This document shows, in pieces, positions 1-6,723 of a DNA stretch of 21,912 nucleotides (position 1 is the stretch's first letter; each line of letters begins with the position of its first letter). The DNA comes from a virus. The DNA lies in the IMG/VR virus record IMGVR_UViG_3300025102_000334, positions 1-21,912 of that record; one strand, given 5' to 3'. The notes below the pieces were generated by a model that saw nothing but the letters and a program-made list of their open reading frames with translations, was not told the DNA's origin and did not search any database. The position numbers and the translations under genes are program-made.

Positions 1-2
1 GG

Positions 3-701
3 GAACTGGTCTGGAAGTACCACGAGATGAACTTCGGGGAAACGGCCTACAAGCCCCGATTCGAGTTCTCGCTCGAGAAGAACGATCCGCATGAGTTTAT
101 GGAAGCTGTACGCGGATTCGTTGAGATGGGCGGCGAGGTATCACAGCGACAAGCACGCGAGATCCTTGGACTGACTGAACCCGAAGAGGGGGAGCCGGTT
201 CTCTCGAGTCAGCAGCAGCAAGAGCAAATGGCTGCACCAGGCCAAGAGGAAAAAAACCCATTGGAAGCGTTGCTTGGCGGCGGACAGCCCCGAAGTGAGG
301 CATTCAAGAAATACACCTACGCTCTTAAGACAGAGATGCAGAAGGAAGATGATTACAAGCCAACGGACGAGATGGCTTCACTTGCCGAACGGGGTCTTGA
401 GCTTCGAGAGGAGCATGGCCGAGGCGGCACATCTATAGGCGTAGCAAGAGCTAGAAACATCAAGAATAAAGATAACCTGTCTGCTGACACGGTAAAGCGT
501 ATGCATTCATTCTTCTCGAGACATCGGGTAGACCTTGACGCACCAGCAGCAAAGCGGGGACATGAAGATTATCCTTCGGCGGGTGTAATCGCCTGGATGC
601 TTTGGGGTGGAGATCCTTCAGACCCGGATGGCGCTGGAGCCGCCTGGGCAGAACGACACGCAGAAAAACTAGACAAAACCAAGAAGGACAACACCAAATG
701 A
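3..701 (+). CDS. Portal protein, C-terminal part (Mu gp29/DUF935-like) with an added C-terminal domain
   Basis: The reading frame is open to the left edge of the window, so this is the last 232 residues of a longer protein. The portal forms the ring at the capsid vertex through which DNA enters and leaves. The first 70 or so residues resemble the end of DUF935 portals: an aromatic/acidic strand (RFEFSLEKNDP), a helix about moving to a better 'premise', and the closing pattern GLTEPEEGEPVLS. After a Gln-rich linker comes a second domain with the motifs GRGGT, GVARARNI, RMHSFFSRH and SAGVIAWMLWGGD (about nt 360-640). I recognise this pattern from other phage virion and protease proteins, where its role is unknown. 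The stop overlaps the next start (ATGA). Portal assignment is inference from a C-terminal fragment and from synteny with MuF, protease and capsid genes. Confidence 0.72.
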   Translation, partial: ELVWKYHEMNFGETAYKPRFEFSLEKNDPHEFMEAVRGFVEMGGEVSQRQAREILGLTEPEEGEPVLSSQQQQEQMAAPGQEEKNPLEALLGGGQPRSEAFKKYTYALKTEMQKEDDYKPTDEMASLAERGLELREEHGRGGTSIGVARARNIKNKDNLSADTVKRMHSFFSRHRVDLDAPAAKRGHEDYPSAGVIAWMLWGGDPSDPDGAGAAWAERHAEKLDKTKKDNTK

Positions 702-2557
702 GTACCTTTAGCAGACGAGCCAAGGCGGAAGCCGCTAAGTATCAGCACCAGATTCACCACAAGCACCGGCACAAGTACACGTTTGGGTCGGGTTGTGGTG
801 CAGGCGAGCAAGGTAGCAAGGGCTTTCAGCCTGGTAACACCTGTGGCGGCGACGGCGACGGTAAGAACGACGCTGGCGACCAGGGTGGTGGTGATAAGGT
901 TGGAAAACCTGCATCACAAGTATTGTCTGACGGTACGCACGTTATAGACCATCAAGCATACATGGATTATGTGTCTGGTCTGTCAGATGAAGAATTGTCG
1001 TACATACGGAAAGATGCGATGGAAGCAATGCGTGCTAATCCTGATGGTGATAAAGCAGGATATTATGCGGATGAAGTCAACTACGTTGAAATGGAAATGG
1101 CTAATCGAAACAAGTCTTCCGACGCACCCGCAGCAGGTTCGACTGTGTACGACCAAGTGAAAGATTTCATGGACACAAACCCAACCGAGGCTGAAATCGA
1201 GTCTTTCTACATCAACGAAATTCTTCCTCAAGATAAACGGTCGATGAATGAAATCCTGCAAGAAGAAGATCCTCGCGATTACGAAACTAGACGACAAGAA
1301 ATAGACAGTAAGGAAGATTCTGGTGAGATTTCCGCTCAAGATGCTGCTGGACTTCGTGATGATCTAGACGCTGCAATGGGCATGGGTGGATACGCACCCC
1401 CAGCGGATAGCCCATTTGGGCCTGGCGATGTTTTGCCAAGAGCAAGCGAAGAAGAGGGACTAAGACTGGATCAAGAAGAAATTGACAGCCTTTCAAGCCA
1501 GGAACTTAAAAACCTTGGCATTGAGGTTGATGAGGCCGACGCACCCGCAGCCGCCGACGCACCCGCAGCCGACACTTCTAATCTTGACGCAAGGTATCAA
1601 CCAGGCAAACCAGACGAATACCTTGCTGAAGAGCGTGCAGACCTAAATCAACATCTTGAGGGTGCTGAGACTGGTTCGGATTTCCTAAACTCAGCAATGC
1701 AGTCTGAAGACCAAATTCTTGCAGATTCCGCTAAACGACTGCAAGAGGCTTATGACGAAGAGGGTTTTGACTTAAACCTCCCAATGTCCGAAGATGACGC
1801 AGAAACGGCTGCGTTTACTCTTGCTCAAGATGTTTACGAAAATAGAACCGACGCACCCGCAGCGGGCAACGCTGGTGATCTATCTGCTGGGGGTTCCGGT
1901 CCAGTAGCAGGTACTAGCCTGGAAGAAACGGTAGATGTTGTTGGGATGAGTCCACAAGAAGCAAACGAGTTCGTCGAAAGTTTGACTGACAACAATTTGC
2001 ATACGGATTCTGTGGCAGCAATGGCTGTATGGTTGCAGGCTGAGAATCAATTTAAGGGAAGTGGTAATTCCGAGGAATTGGATCGAGTTATTAAATCCCT
2101 GGTTGAGTTGGATAAAGCTCACGAAGAACTAGGCGAACTTCCAGCAGATGGGTACGAGATTCGCAAAGCCGCTATGGACACAATCCGGCCAATGTGGAAC
2201 AAAGCAACTAATGCAGGTCAAGAAGCCCAGGCCGACGCACCCGCAGCGGGCGACCAAAGTGGCTCTGCATCAGATTCGGTTTATTCTTTGACCTCAAGCC
2301 TGGGTAATCTTCAAACTGAACCTAGCAATGAAGAATACAAATCAGCAGCAGTTGCCGCCTTGATGGCTTATGCCAGTGATAAAGGTTGGTCTGAAGCAAA
2401 CACTAACCGCGCTTTGAATGTCGGTCCAGTGGCCGGAATTACAGATGATCCCGTATTTGCAGCCGCTAGATCGTTCTTGAAGGCCAACGAAAAGGGTGAA
2501 AGCACAAGTCAGGCTTGGGAAGACGTAGTTGCCGCAGAAGAATACTTTGAGGACTAA
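698..2557 (+). CDS. Multi-module acidic phage protein with Cys/His-rich head and DAPAAG linkers
   Basis: 619 residues from the ATG at 698, chosen because AAGGA lies 9 bases upstream and the start overlaps the portal stop; the frame is open further back but runs inside the portal gene. Residues 1-32 are basic and His-rich (HQIHHKHRH), followed by CGAGE-x4-GFQPGNTC (Cys33 and Cys49). The rest is strongly acidic, mostly helical-looking segments of about 80-140 residues separated by DAPAA(G) linkers. The first segment contains LSDEELSYIRKDAMEA and GYYADEVNY, a pattern I recognise from other phage proteins without known function. The segments are not obviously related to each other. It lies between portal and MuF genes, so a virion or head-assembly role is likely but not shown. 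Composition is more AT-rich than the flanking head genes. No enzymatic motif is recognised. Confidence 0.85.
   Translation: MSTFSRRAKAEAAKYQHQIHHKHRHKYTFGSGCGAGEQGSKGFQPGNTCGGDGDGKNDAGDQGGGDKVGKPASQVLSDGTHVIDHQAYMDYVSGLSDEELSYIRKDAMEAMRANPDGDKAGYYADEVNYVEMEMANRNKSSDAPAAGSTVYDQVKDFMDTNPTEAEIESFYINEILPQDKRSMNEILQEEDPRDYETRRQEIDSKEDSGEISAQDAAGLRDDLDAAMGMGGYAPPADSPFGPGDVLPRASEEEGLRLDQEEIDSLSSQELKNLGIEVDEADAPAAADAPAADTSNLDARYQPGKPDEYLAEERADLNQHLEGAETGSDFLNSAMQSEDQILADSAKRLQEAYDEEGFDLNLPMSEDDAETAAFTLAQDVYENRTDAPAAGNAGDLSAGGSGPVAGTSLEETVDVVGMSPQEANEFVESLTDNNLHTDSVAAMAVWLQAENQFKGSGNSEELDRVIKSLVELDKAHEELGELPADGYEIRKAAMDTIRPMWNKATNAGQEAQADAPAAGDQSGSASDSVYSLTSSLGNLQTEPSNEEYKSAAVAALMAYASDKGWSEANTNRALNVGPVAGITDDPVFAAARSFLKANEKGESTSQAWEDVVAAEEYFED
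1119..2247 (+). repeat. Five copies of a 16-bp linker repeat (ccgacgcacccgcagc)
   Basis: Exact copies lie at 1119-1134, 1536-1551, 1554-1569, 1848-1863 and 2232-2247, all in the same reading register, each encoding Asp-Ala-Pro-Ala-Ala. They sit between the modules of the host protein. The bases on either side differ between copies, while all 16 bases within are identical. Confidence 0.93.
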
Positions 2558-2841
2558 TGCAAGGTTCTGATGTCATCAAGGTTATCGAGACTCTTGGCTT
2601 CCCCGTATTCATAGCGATTGCCCTGATGGGCGGTATCTACCTGTTGGGACGATGGATGATGAATACGCTGATGCACAAGATGGATGCCCAGTGGAATATG
2701 ATCACAAAGCTGATCGACCGCACCAGGGCATTGGATAACTCGATTATCCGACTCGAGACGATGATACGACTGCTGAACGACATGAACCCGGACTGGGAAC
2801 GCCTGGGCAAGCTGGACGATCAAGACAAACGCAAGGATTAG
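2557..2841 (+). CDS. Small one-helix membrane protein, holin-like candidate
   Basis: 94 residues. One clear hydrophobic segment lies near the N-terminus (about residues 13-33, FPVFIAIALMGGIYLLG), followed by a charged helical tail rich in Arg, Asp and Leu (RTRALDNSIIRLETMIRLL) that could form a coiled coil. This layout, a short N-terminal anchor and a charged cytoplasmic tail, is seen in small holin-like proteins of the BhlA/UviB type and in many uncharacterised phage proteins, so holin is only a candidate role. The start overlaps the upstream stop as TAATG, with GAGGA just 3 bases before the ATG, suggesting translational coupling. Its place between portal-side and MuF genes is unusual for a lysis gene, so a structural or injection-related membrane role is an alternative. 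Confidence 0.8.
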   Translation: MQGSDVIKVIETLGFPVFIAIALMGGIYLLGRWMMNTLMHKMDAQWNMITKLIDRTRALDNSIIRLETMIRLLNDMNPDWERLGKLDDQDKRKD

Positions 2842-2844
2842 CGA

Positions 2845-4680
2845 TTGGCAAAGGTTCATACAGACAAAGAGTTTGATGACCTTATGGCAGCTGCTTTCGA
2901 GGAAAGCGTTGTTCCATACATTGAGGCGGTCGCATCGACTATTGAAGGAAGGGCAGATGGCCGAGCCTGGCACGACTTCGAGCTTGTCACGGCTCGCGCT
3001 ATTCTGCTTTCCTACCTGTTGGGCTTGTCTCAGGTCATCGAGGACGCTGAAATAGCTGGTGCTGATTTCTTCTCCGACAAGGCGACCTACGCTAAATCTG
3101 GATGCGGTGCAGGTGAGGACGATGCCCCAGGCTTCCAGCCAGGGAACACCTGCGCGGGTGAAGGTGGTAATCAATCAGGAGACACTGACAAGCCCAAGAA
3201 ACGGGTTCGATACGAAGCCGGAAGCAAGCTGACAAAGAAACAAAAAGAAGAGGTGCTGCAAAGTATTAACGACGTTTATTTGATGAACGGAATTAAGAAA
3301 GATGAGATTAAAGGGACGAACCACGACGGCGATCCCATATACGGTTATCCGCATCTTCCTGAGTTGTTCTATACGTCTGATATCACTGGAGCCAAGATTC
3401 GTCGTTTCATTACTTTGCCAGACGGTTCAATTGCACACCCTTCTGAGGTATACGGAGATCAAGTCAAGCAAAGTGAAATTCTTGCAGCTTTGGAGATGAA
3501 AGAACACACAAAGCGCATGGCGAAACTTGATGACGAACAAAGACTGACACGAGTAGTTGGAGTTGAAAATACCGAGGTCGCGAGAGGAATGAATCTCTTG
3601 GGCAAGGTTAACTTGCTGTATAACAAGACTGGAAATATGTTGCCTTATTCTTACCTTGCGGAATCTCCAGACGGAGAAGTTGTCAGGGTCAACGGGGCCA
3701 GCATGAAAGATATGGAGTTTTTCAACGACGCTGGGTTTGTTGCTCTAACCCCTCCGATTGATAAACCAGACAGTCTCACGTCAAACCAAATCAACTACCT
3801 TCGGAGTGTTGATAAAAAAGGCGATCTTCCTGATCAGGTGAAACAGGATTGGCCGGAAATCTTTGGCGAGGCTAAATCAAAGAACGCCAAGGCGACCTAC
3901 GCCAAGGAAGATTGGCCGATGGAGGTCGGATTCGAGGAGTTCGCTCCTGAGCCGTTCCAGGAGGCGATTGACCTGTTTGAAGATCGCGTTCCGATGCTGG
4001 CTCACAACGTCCCGCACATCGCTGAGATCGCCAGGCAGCAAGCCGCCGAGATTGCCATGGCTGAACGCATGGGCGTGGTCGCCAAGCTCGATGCCCAGTC
4101 AAATGCGATATCCAAGGCACTAGGACAGGCGTTCTGGGTTTCTGACGTTGACATGCCTACAACGATTGCCCTGAAAGACCTGATCGGCCAGGCGTTGCGG
4201 GGCGTGATGCCAGACGAACGCATGACCTTGCCTGAGTTTATTGACCGAGCATGGCTTGAGGGCGCGCAAAATCTTACGGCTGCACGACTTGAAACCGTTT
4301 ACAGGACAAATATGCAAACAGCCTTCAACGAAGGTCATATGTCCTCTATGCGGTCGCCGGAGGTCAAAAGCGTTGCACCCCTTGCAATGATCGTAGAAAT
4401 ACAAGATCCTCGTTCTCGAGATCACCACGCGGCAATGGATGGATACATCAATACGGTTGAGTATTTCGACCGCTTGCAGCTGGCTCCCCCTAACGGCTTC
4501 AATTGCAGGGGGACCGTTCGTGTCGTATCTTGGACCGAGGCGGAAAACCTTGGCCTGGTGGGCGATGACGGGGAAATCAATTGGAAAGCTCTCGAGCGGT
4601 ACAACGGCAATCGTCAGGGCTACATAGATCGCGGGGAATACCCCGATCCAGGATTCACAAAATCCGTCCAGGCAGCGTAG
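2845..4680 (+). CDS. MuF-like minor head protein (gp30/SPP1 gp7-like) with a large internal insert
   Basis: 611 residues. TTG is taken as start because AAGGA lies 7 bases upstream; the next in-frame ATG (2884) has no such site. The C-terminal part (about residues 480-590) carries the MuF signature: VYRTNMQTAFNEG, DPRSRDHHAAMDG and PPNGFNCRGT. MuF proteins associate with the portal and are needed for head assembly, and some are ejected with DNA. Residues 1-84 and 349 onward are helical and GC-rich, and read as one normal MuF N-terminal region. Between them lies a 270-residue block that begins with CGAGE-x4-GFQPGNTC (Cys87, Cys103), is AT-richer and is bounded by the repeated peptide KATYAK. 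I do not recognise a fold or active site in the insert. The gene sits one step before the protease/scaffold gene, as in Mu-type head modules. Confidence 0.88.
   Translation: MAKVHTDKEFDDLMAAAFEESVVPYIEAVASTIEGRADGRAWHDFELVTARAILLSYLLGLSQVIEDAEIAGADFFSDKATYAKSGCGAGEDDAPGFQPGNTCAGEGGNQSGDTDKPKKRVRYEAGSKLTKKQKEEVLQSINDVYLMNGIKKDEIKGTNHDGDPIYGYPHLPELFYTSDITGAKIRRFITLPDGSIAHPSEVYGDQVKQSEILAALEMKEHTKRMAKLDDEQRLTRVVGVENTEVARGMNLLGKVNLLYNKTGNMLPYSYLAESPDGEVVRVNGASMKDMEFFNDAGFVALTPPIDKPDSLTSNQINYLRSVDKKGDLPDQVKQDWPEIFGEAKSKNAKATYAKEDWPMEVGFEEFAPEPFQEAIDLFEDRVPMLAHNVPHIAEIARQQAAEIAMAERMGVVAKLDAQSNAISKALGQAFWVSDVDMPTTIALKDLIGQALRGVMPDERMTLPEFIDRAWLEGAQNLTAARLETVYRTNMQTAFNEGHMSSMRSPEVKSVAPLAMIVEIQDPRSRDHHAAMDGYINTVEYFDRLQLAPPNGFNCRGTVRVVSWTEAENLGLVGDDGEINWKALERYNGNRQGYIDRGEYPDPGFTKSVQAA
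3078..3092 (+). repeat. Left copy of a 15-bp direct repeat bounding the MuF insert
   Basis: The sequence caaggcgacctacgc occurs here and again at 3888-3902, in the same reading register, encoding the core of KATYAK at residues 79-84. Including the next three bases the match is 17 of 18. Confidence 0.92.
3888..3902 (+). repeat. Right copy of a 15-bp direct repeat bounding the MuF insert
   Basis: This copy is identical to 3078-3092. It encodes the second KATYAK (residues 349-354). The repeat-to-repeat distance is 810 bp, exactly 270 codons, so loss by recombination between copies would leave an intact MuF frame. Confidence 0.92.
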
Positions 4681-4682
4681 TC

Positions 4683-4886
4683 ATGGAAGACAAGCAACTA
4701 ACACTTCAAGAAGTCGCGTCCCGCATGAGAGTGTCGGACGATACGATTTATCGCCTCTTAAAGAAGGGCGTGCTTGCTGGTTACAAGGTTGGGCTTCAAT
4801 GGCGCATCAAACAGAGCGAGCTAGATCGGTTTATGTTCGCCATGAGCAACAACCGACAGCAATCGGCAACGACCGCAAACTGGTAA
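4683..4886 (+). CDS. Small excisionase-type (HTH_17/MerR-like) DNA-binding protein
   Basis: 67 residues from the first ATG after the MuF stop; the frame is open further upstream but overlaps MuF, and no strong ribosome site is visible. The pattern LTLQEVASRMRVSDDTIYRLLKKGVLAGYKVGLQWRIKQSELDRFM is a textbook winged helix-turn-helix of the excisionase/MerR-like family: a helix beginning with the 'T-x-Q-E-V-A' turn, recognition helix 'S-x-x-T-I-Y-R-L', the glycine turn 'G-x-L-x-G-Y-K-V-G' and the closing 'W-R-I'. A short polar tail (SNNRQQSATT) follows. Such proteins bind DNA as excisionases or regulators. Its place inside the head module between MuF and the protease gene suggests regulation of late genes or a DNA-packaging role rather than classical excision, but this is inference. 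Confidence 0.85.
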   Translation: MEDKQLTLQEVASRMRVSDDTIYRLLKKGVLAGYKVGLQWRIKQSELDRFMFAMSNNRQQSATTANW

Positions 4887-4928
4887 GAACCTTCCACAAA
4901 AACGGTGACAAAGGACGAAATATCTAGT

Positions 4929-6260
4929 ATGAACGCTGAAATGCAGGCCGCAGAAGCAACTATTTCTAATCCGTCTCATCAAGTATCCGAAAACGGGGAT
5001 AAGGTCACGATCCACGACCTCGAACTATTTGTAGGCCACATCCCTGGCTTCGATGCGGATGATTCGGGTATGGATGATTTGGACGATGAGGCTATTGAGA
5101 AGATCATTTCTCGCACCAAAGCTCACATGAGCGCCGGAAGCAACCCTAAGCTGGTTATGCTTCATCAGGAAGAAGGCAAAGATTGCCCCCCTGAAGCTCT
5201 TGGCGATATCGTCAACATTGGTCGCAAGGATATCTACATCAATACCGGCGACGGGGAGAATTACAGCGGGCCTGGTATCGTTGGTGATGTTGTAATGTCG
5301 AAGTCTGACTTCGAGGAGTACATTTCCTCCAACCGTTTCCCACGTCGCTCTGCCGAGATTTGGAAAGACGGCCACATGAGCGAGGTCGCCTTGCTTGGCC
5401 GGGAAACGCCAGCCCGTCCCCTACGAGACACACGGTTCGCCAAGACTGGCGAAAAATCAACGTATACCCGTCCTGTTACCTTTTCTGAGGTTGCTCCAGG
5501 CGGGTCTAACACTTTTGTCCCCGGTATGGCGGACTGTGAAAAGAAGGAACATGACATGCCTGAAGAAAATGACGGTCGCATGACGATCGAGCATGACGGT
5601 GATGACAAGGATCTCATCGCCAAGCTTCGTGCTGAGAATGACACCCTTCGTGAAGACCTGGAGCAGCTCAAAATGCAGCTCAATGGCGATGACGAAGAGG
5701 ACGAAGAAATGATGATGGGAATGGACGAGGACGACGAAATGATGTCCGGCAAATCCCATTATGACGAGGAAGCCAAAGAAACTCATTATGACGAGGAAGA
5801 CGAAGAAGACGAGGACAAAGAAATGTTCTCACGCATTCGTCGCACCAAGAACGGCAAGGAAGTCGTTGCTCGTTTCAAGAAGCTCAAGAGCCAGCGAAAC
5901 GCATACCGCAAGGTAGCGCGTGGCCTGGGTATGAAGCTCCGCAAGGCCAAGTTCTCTAAGGAACTGGACGCACTGCAAGCTGCTGGCTACCGAGTCCGAG
6001 AGCATCGCAATCACATGATGGATGAACTGCTCGCCACCAAGGACGTTGAGGCTAAGCTGAAGTTCTGGCGTGCAACCCTCAAGAAGAACCCGATTGGCAA
6101 GCGTTTGAATATGACAAATGCTCGAGTCAACGGCAAATCTGAGTATTCATCAGCAGATCGTAAAGCGGCATCCGACCGCGCTGTAGTCCGTATGACAAAA
6201 GAGAACCTGGACTCGGATAAGTTCCAGCAGGTCTTTGAACAAGAATTGAAGTCCGGCTGA
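4929..6260 (+). CDS. Head maturation protease/scaffold precursor (Mu gpI-like arrangement)
   Basis: 443 residues from ATG 4929, preceded by AAAGGA at a long 13-base spacing; a GTG at 4905 adds 8 residues but lacks a site. The N-terminal region (about residues 20-175) contains PKLVMLHQEEG, PEALGDIVNIG, a segment ending RFPRRSAEIW and EVALLGRETPARPL, the pattern of phage head protease/core domains found just upstream of capsid genes. I cannot assign the catalytic residues. Residues 187-198 repeat the capsid N-terminal peptide EVAPGG-x-NTFVP. After that comes a scaffold-like part: a coiled coil (IAKLRAENDTLREDLEQLK), a very acidic stretch with a small duplication of HYDEE (16-bp repeat at 5757-5772 and 5784-5799), and a basic helical C-terminus. 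Protease followed by scaffold in one frame is as in Mu I/Z and lambda C/Nu3. Confidence 0.75.
   Translation: MNAEMQAAEATISNPSHQVSENGDKVTIHDLELFVGHIPGFDADDSGMDDLDDEAIEKIISRTKAHMSAGSNPKLVMLHQEEGKDCPPEALGDIVNIGRKDIYINTGDGENYSGPGIVGDVVMSKSDFEEYISSNRFPRRSAEIWKDGHMSEVALLGRETPARPLRDTRFAKTGEKSTYTRPVTFSEVAPGGSNTFVPGMADCEKKEHDMPEENDGRMTIEHDGDDKDLIAKLRAENDTLREDLEQLKMQLNGDDEEDEEMMMGMDEDDEMMSGKSHYDEEAKETHYDEEDEEDEDKEMFSRIRRTKNGKEVVARFKKLKSQRNAYRKVARGLGMKLRKAKFSKELDALQAAGYRVREHRNHMMDELLATKDVEAKLKFWRATLKKNPIGKRLNMTNARVNGKSEYSSADRKAASDRAVVRMTKENLDSDKFQQVFEQELKSG
5556..6260 (+). CDS. Probable nested scaffold protein from an internal start (Mu gpZ-like)
   Basis: An in-frame ATG at 5556 follows AAGGA (5544-5548) at a 7-base spacing, a better ribosome site than that of the full-length gene. 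It would give a 234-residue protein starting MPEENDG and holding exactly the coiled coil, the acidic region and the basic C-terminus, without the protease-like domain. In Mu (Z inside I) and lambda (Nu3 inside C) the scaffold is made this way from the 3' part of the protease gene. What is seen is the site and the domain boundary; that it is used is inference. Confidence 0.6.
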   Translation: MPEENDGRMTIEHDGDDKDLIAKLRAENDTLREDLEQLKMQLNGDDEEDEEMMMGMDEDDEMMSGKSHYDEEAKETHYDEEDEEDEDKEMFSRIRRTKNGKEVVARFKKLKSQRNAYRKVARGLGMKLRKAKFSKELDALQAAGYRVREHRNHMMDELLATKDVEAKLKFWRATLKKNPIGKRLNMTNARVNGKSEYSSADRKAASDRAVVRMTKENLDSDKFQQVFEQELKSG

Positions 6261-6285
6261 TAGCCCGACACAGGAGACATTAAAT

Positions 6286-6690
6286 ATGCCTTTCGCATCA
6301 ACCCCAAATATCGTTGCCGGAGAGACTATTGCTCCCTACCGGTTCGTGGAATGCAGCACTGCTGCTGATAACACTGGTCTTTTGGCTGGAGATAACTCAC
6401 GGGCTATCGGCGTTTCAGCAGGTGACACTAAGCAGTTCGATTCAGCAAACCACGCCGAAAGCGGCGATCAAGTCACTCTTCAGCCTGGTGCTGTTGTACT
6501 TGTCGAAGCTGGTGGCACTATTGCCCGTGGCAAGCAATGCACATCAGACGCAAACGGCAAGGCGACGGCTGCTACCGAAACTGGAACTACGGTTCAAGAA
6601 ATCGCTGGCATTTGTCTTGAGTCCGCAGCATCAGGAACTATTTTCCGAATGCTCTGGCAGCCTAGCCAAACTCGTCCGGCACTTTCCTAA
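6286..6690 (+). CDS. Capsid decoration/cement protein (DUF2190-like)
   Basis: 134 residues, start supported by AGGAG 9 bases upstream. The pattern PYRFVECSTAADNTG, AIGVSAGDT, SGDQVTLQPGAVVLVEAGGTIARGKQ, SDANGKA and IAGICLESAASGTIFRMLWQPSQ is the all-beta arrangement of DUF2190-type decoration proteins, which bind the outside of the mature head and stabilise it. The length is typical. It sits between scaffold and major capsid gene, the usual place for a decoration protein. There is no signal peptide or membrane segment. Confidence 0.82.
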   Translation: MPFASTPNIVAGETIAPYRFVECSTAADNTGLLAGDNSRAIGVSAGDTKQFDSANHAESGDQVTLQPGAVVLVEAGGTIARGKQCTSDANGKATAATETGTTVQEIAGICLESAASGTIFRMLWQPSQTRPALS

Positions 6691-6723
6691 TCTGACCCTT
6701 TTAATTTATAGAGGAATAAAACA

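Noticed and set aside
602-697. Upstream extension of the multi-module protein frame, starting MGWRSFRPG
   Set aside because: It lies entirely inside the portal gene, while ATG 698 has a good ribosome site and an ATGA overlap.
698-2557. Modules of the multi-module protein as tandem copies of one domain
   Set aside because: Apart from the linkers, the segments show no shared residues by eye; only the linkers are repeated.
2554-3174. Minus-strand open frame of 206 codons
   Set aside because: It lies opposite two well-supported genes with ribosome sites and recognisable features, and shows no domain pattern of its own.
3093-3887. MuF insert as a polymorphic toxin domain
   Set aside because: Known MuF toxins are C-terminal to the MuF domain and I see no catalytic motif; kept only as an unknown cassette.
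6691-6723. AT-rich gap before the capsid gene (ttttaatttata) as a promoter
   Set aside because: A -10-like word is present but there is no -35 element at proper spacing, and GAGGA for the capsid gene explains the conserved-looking part.
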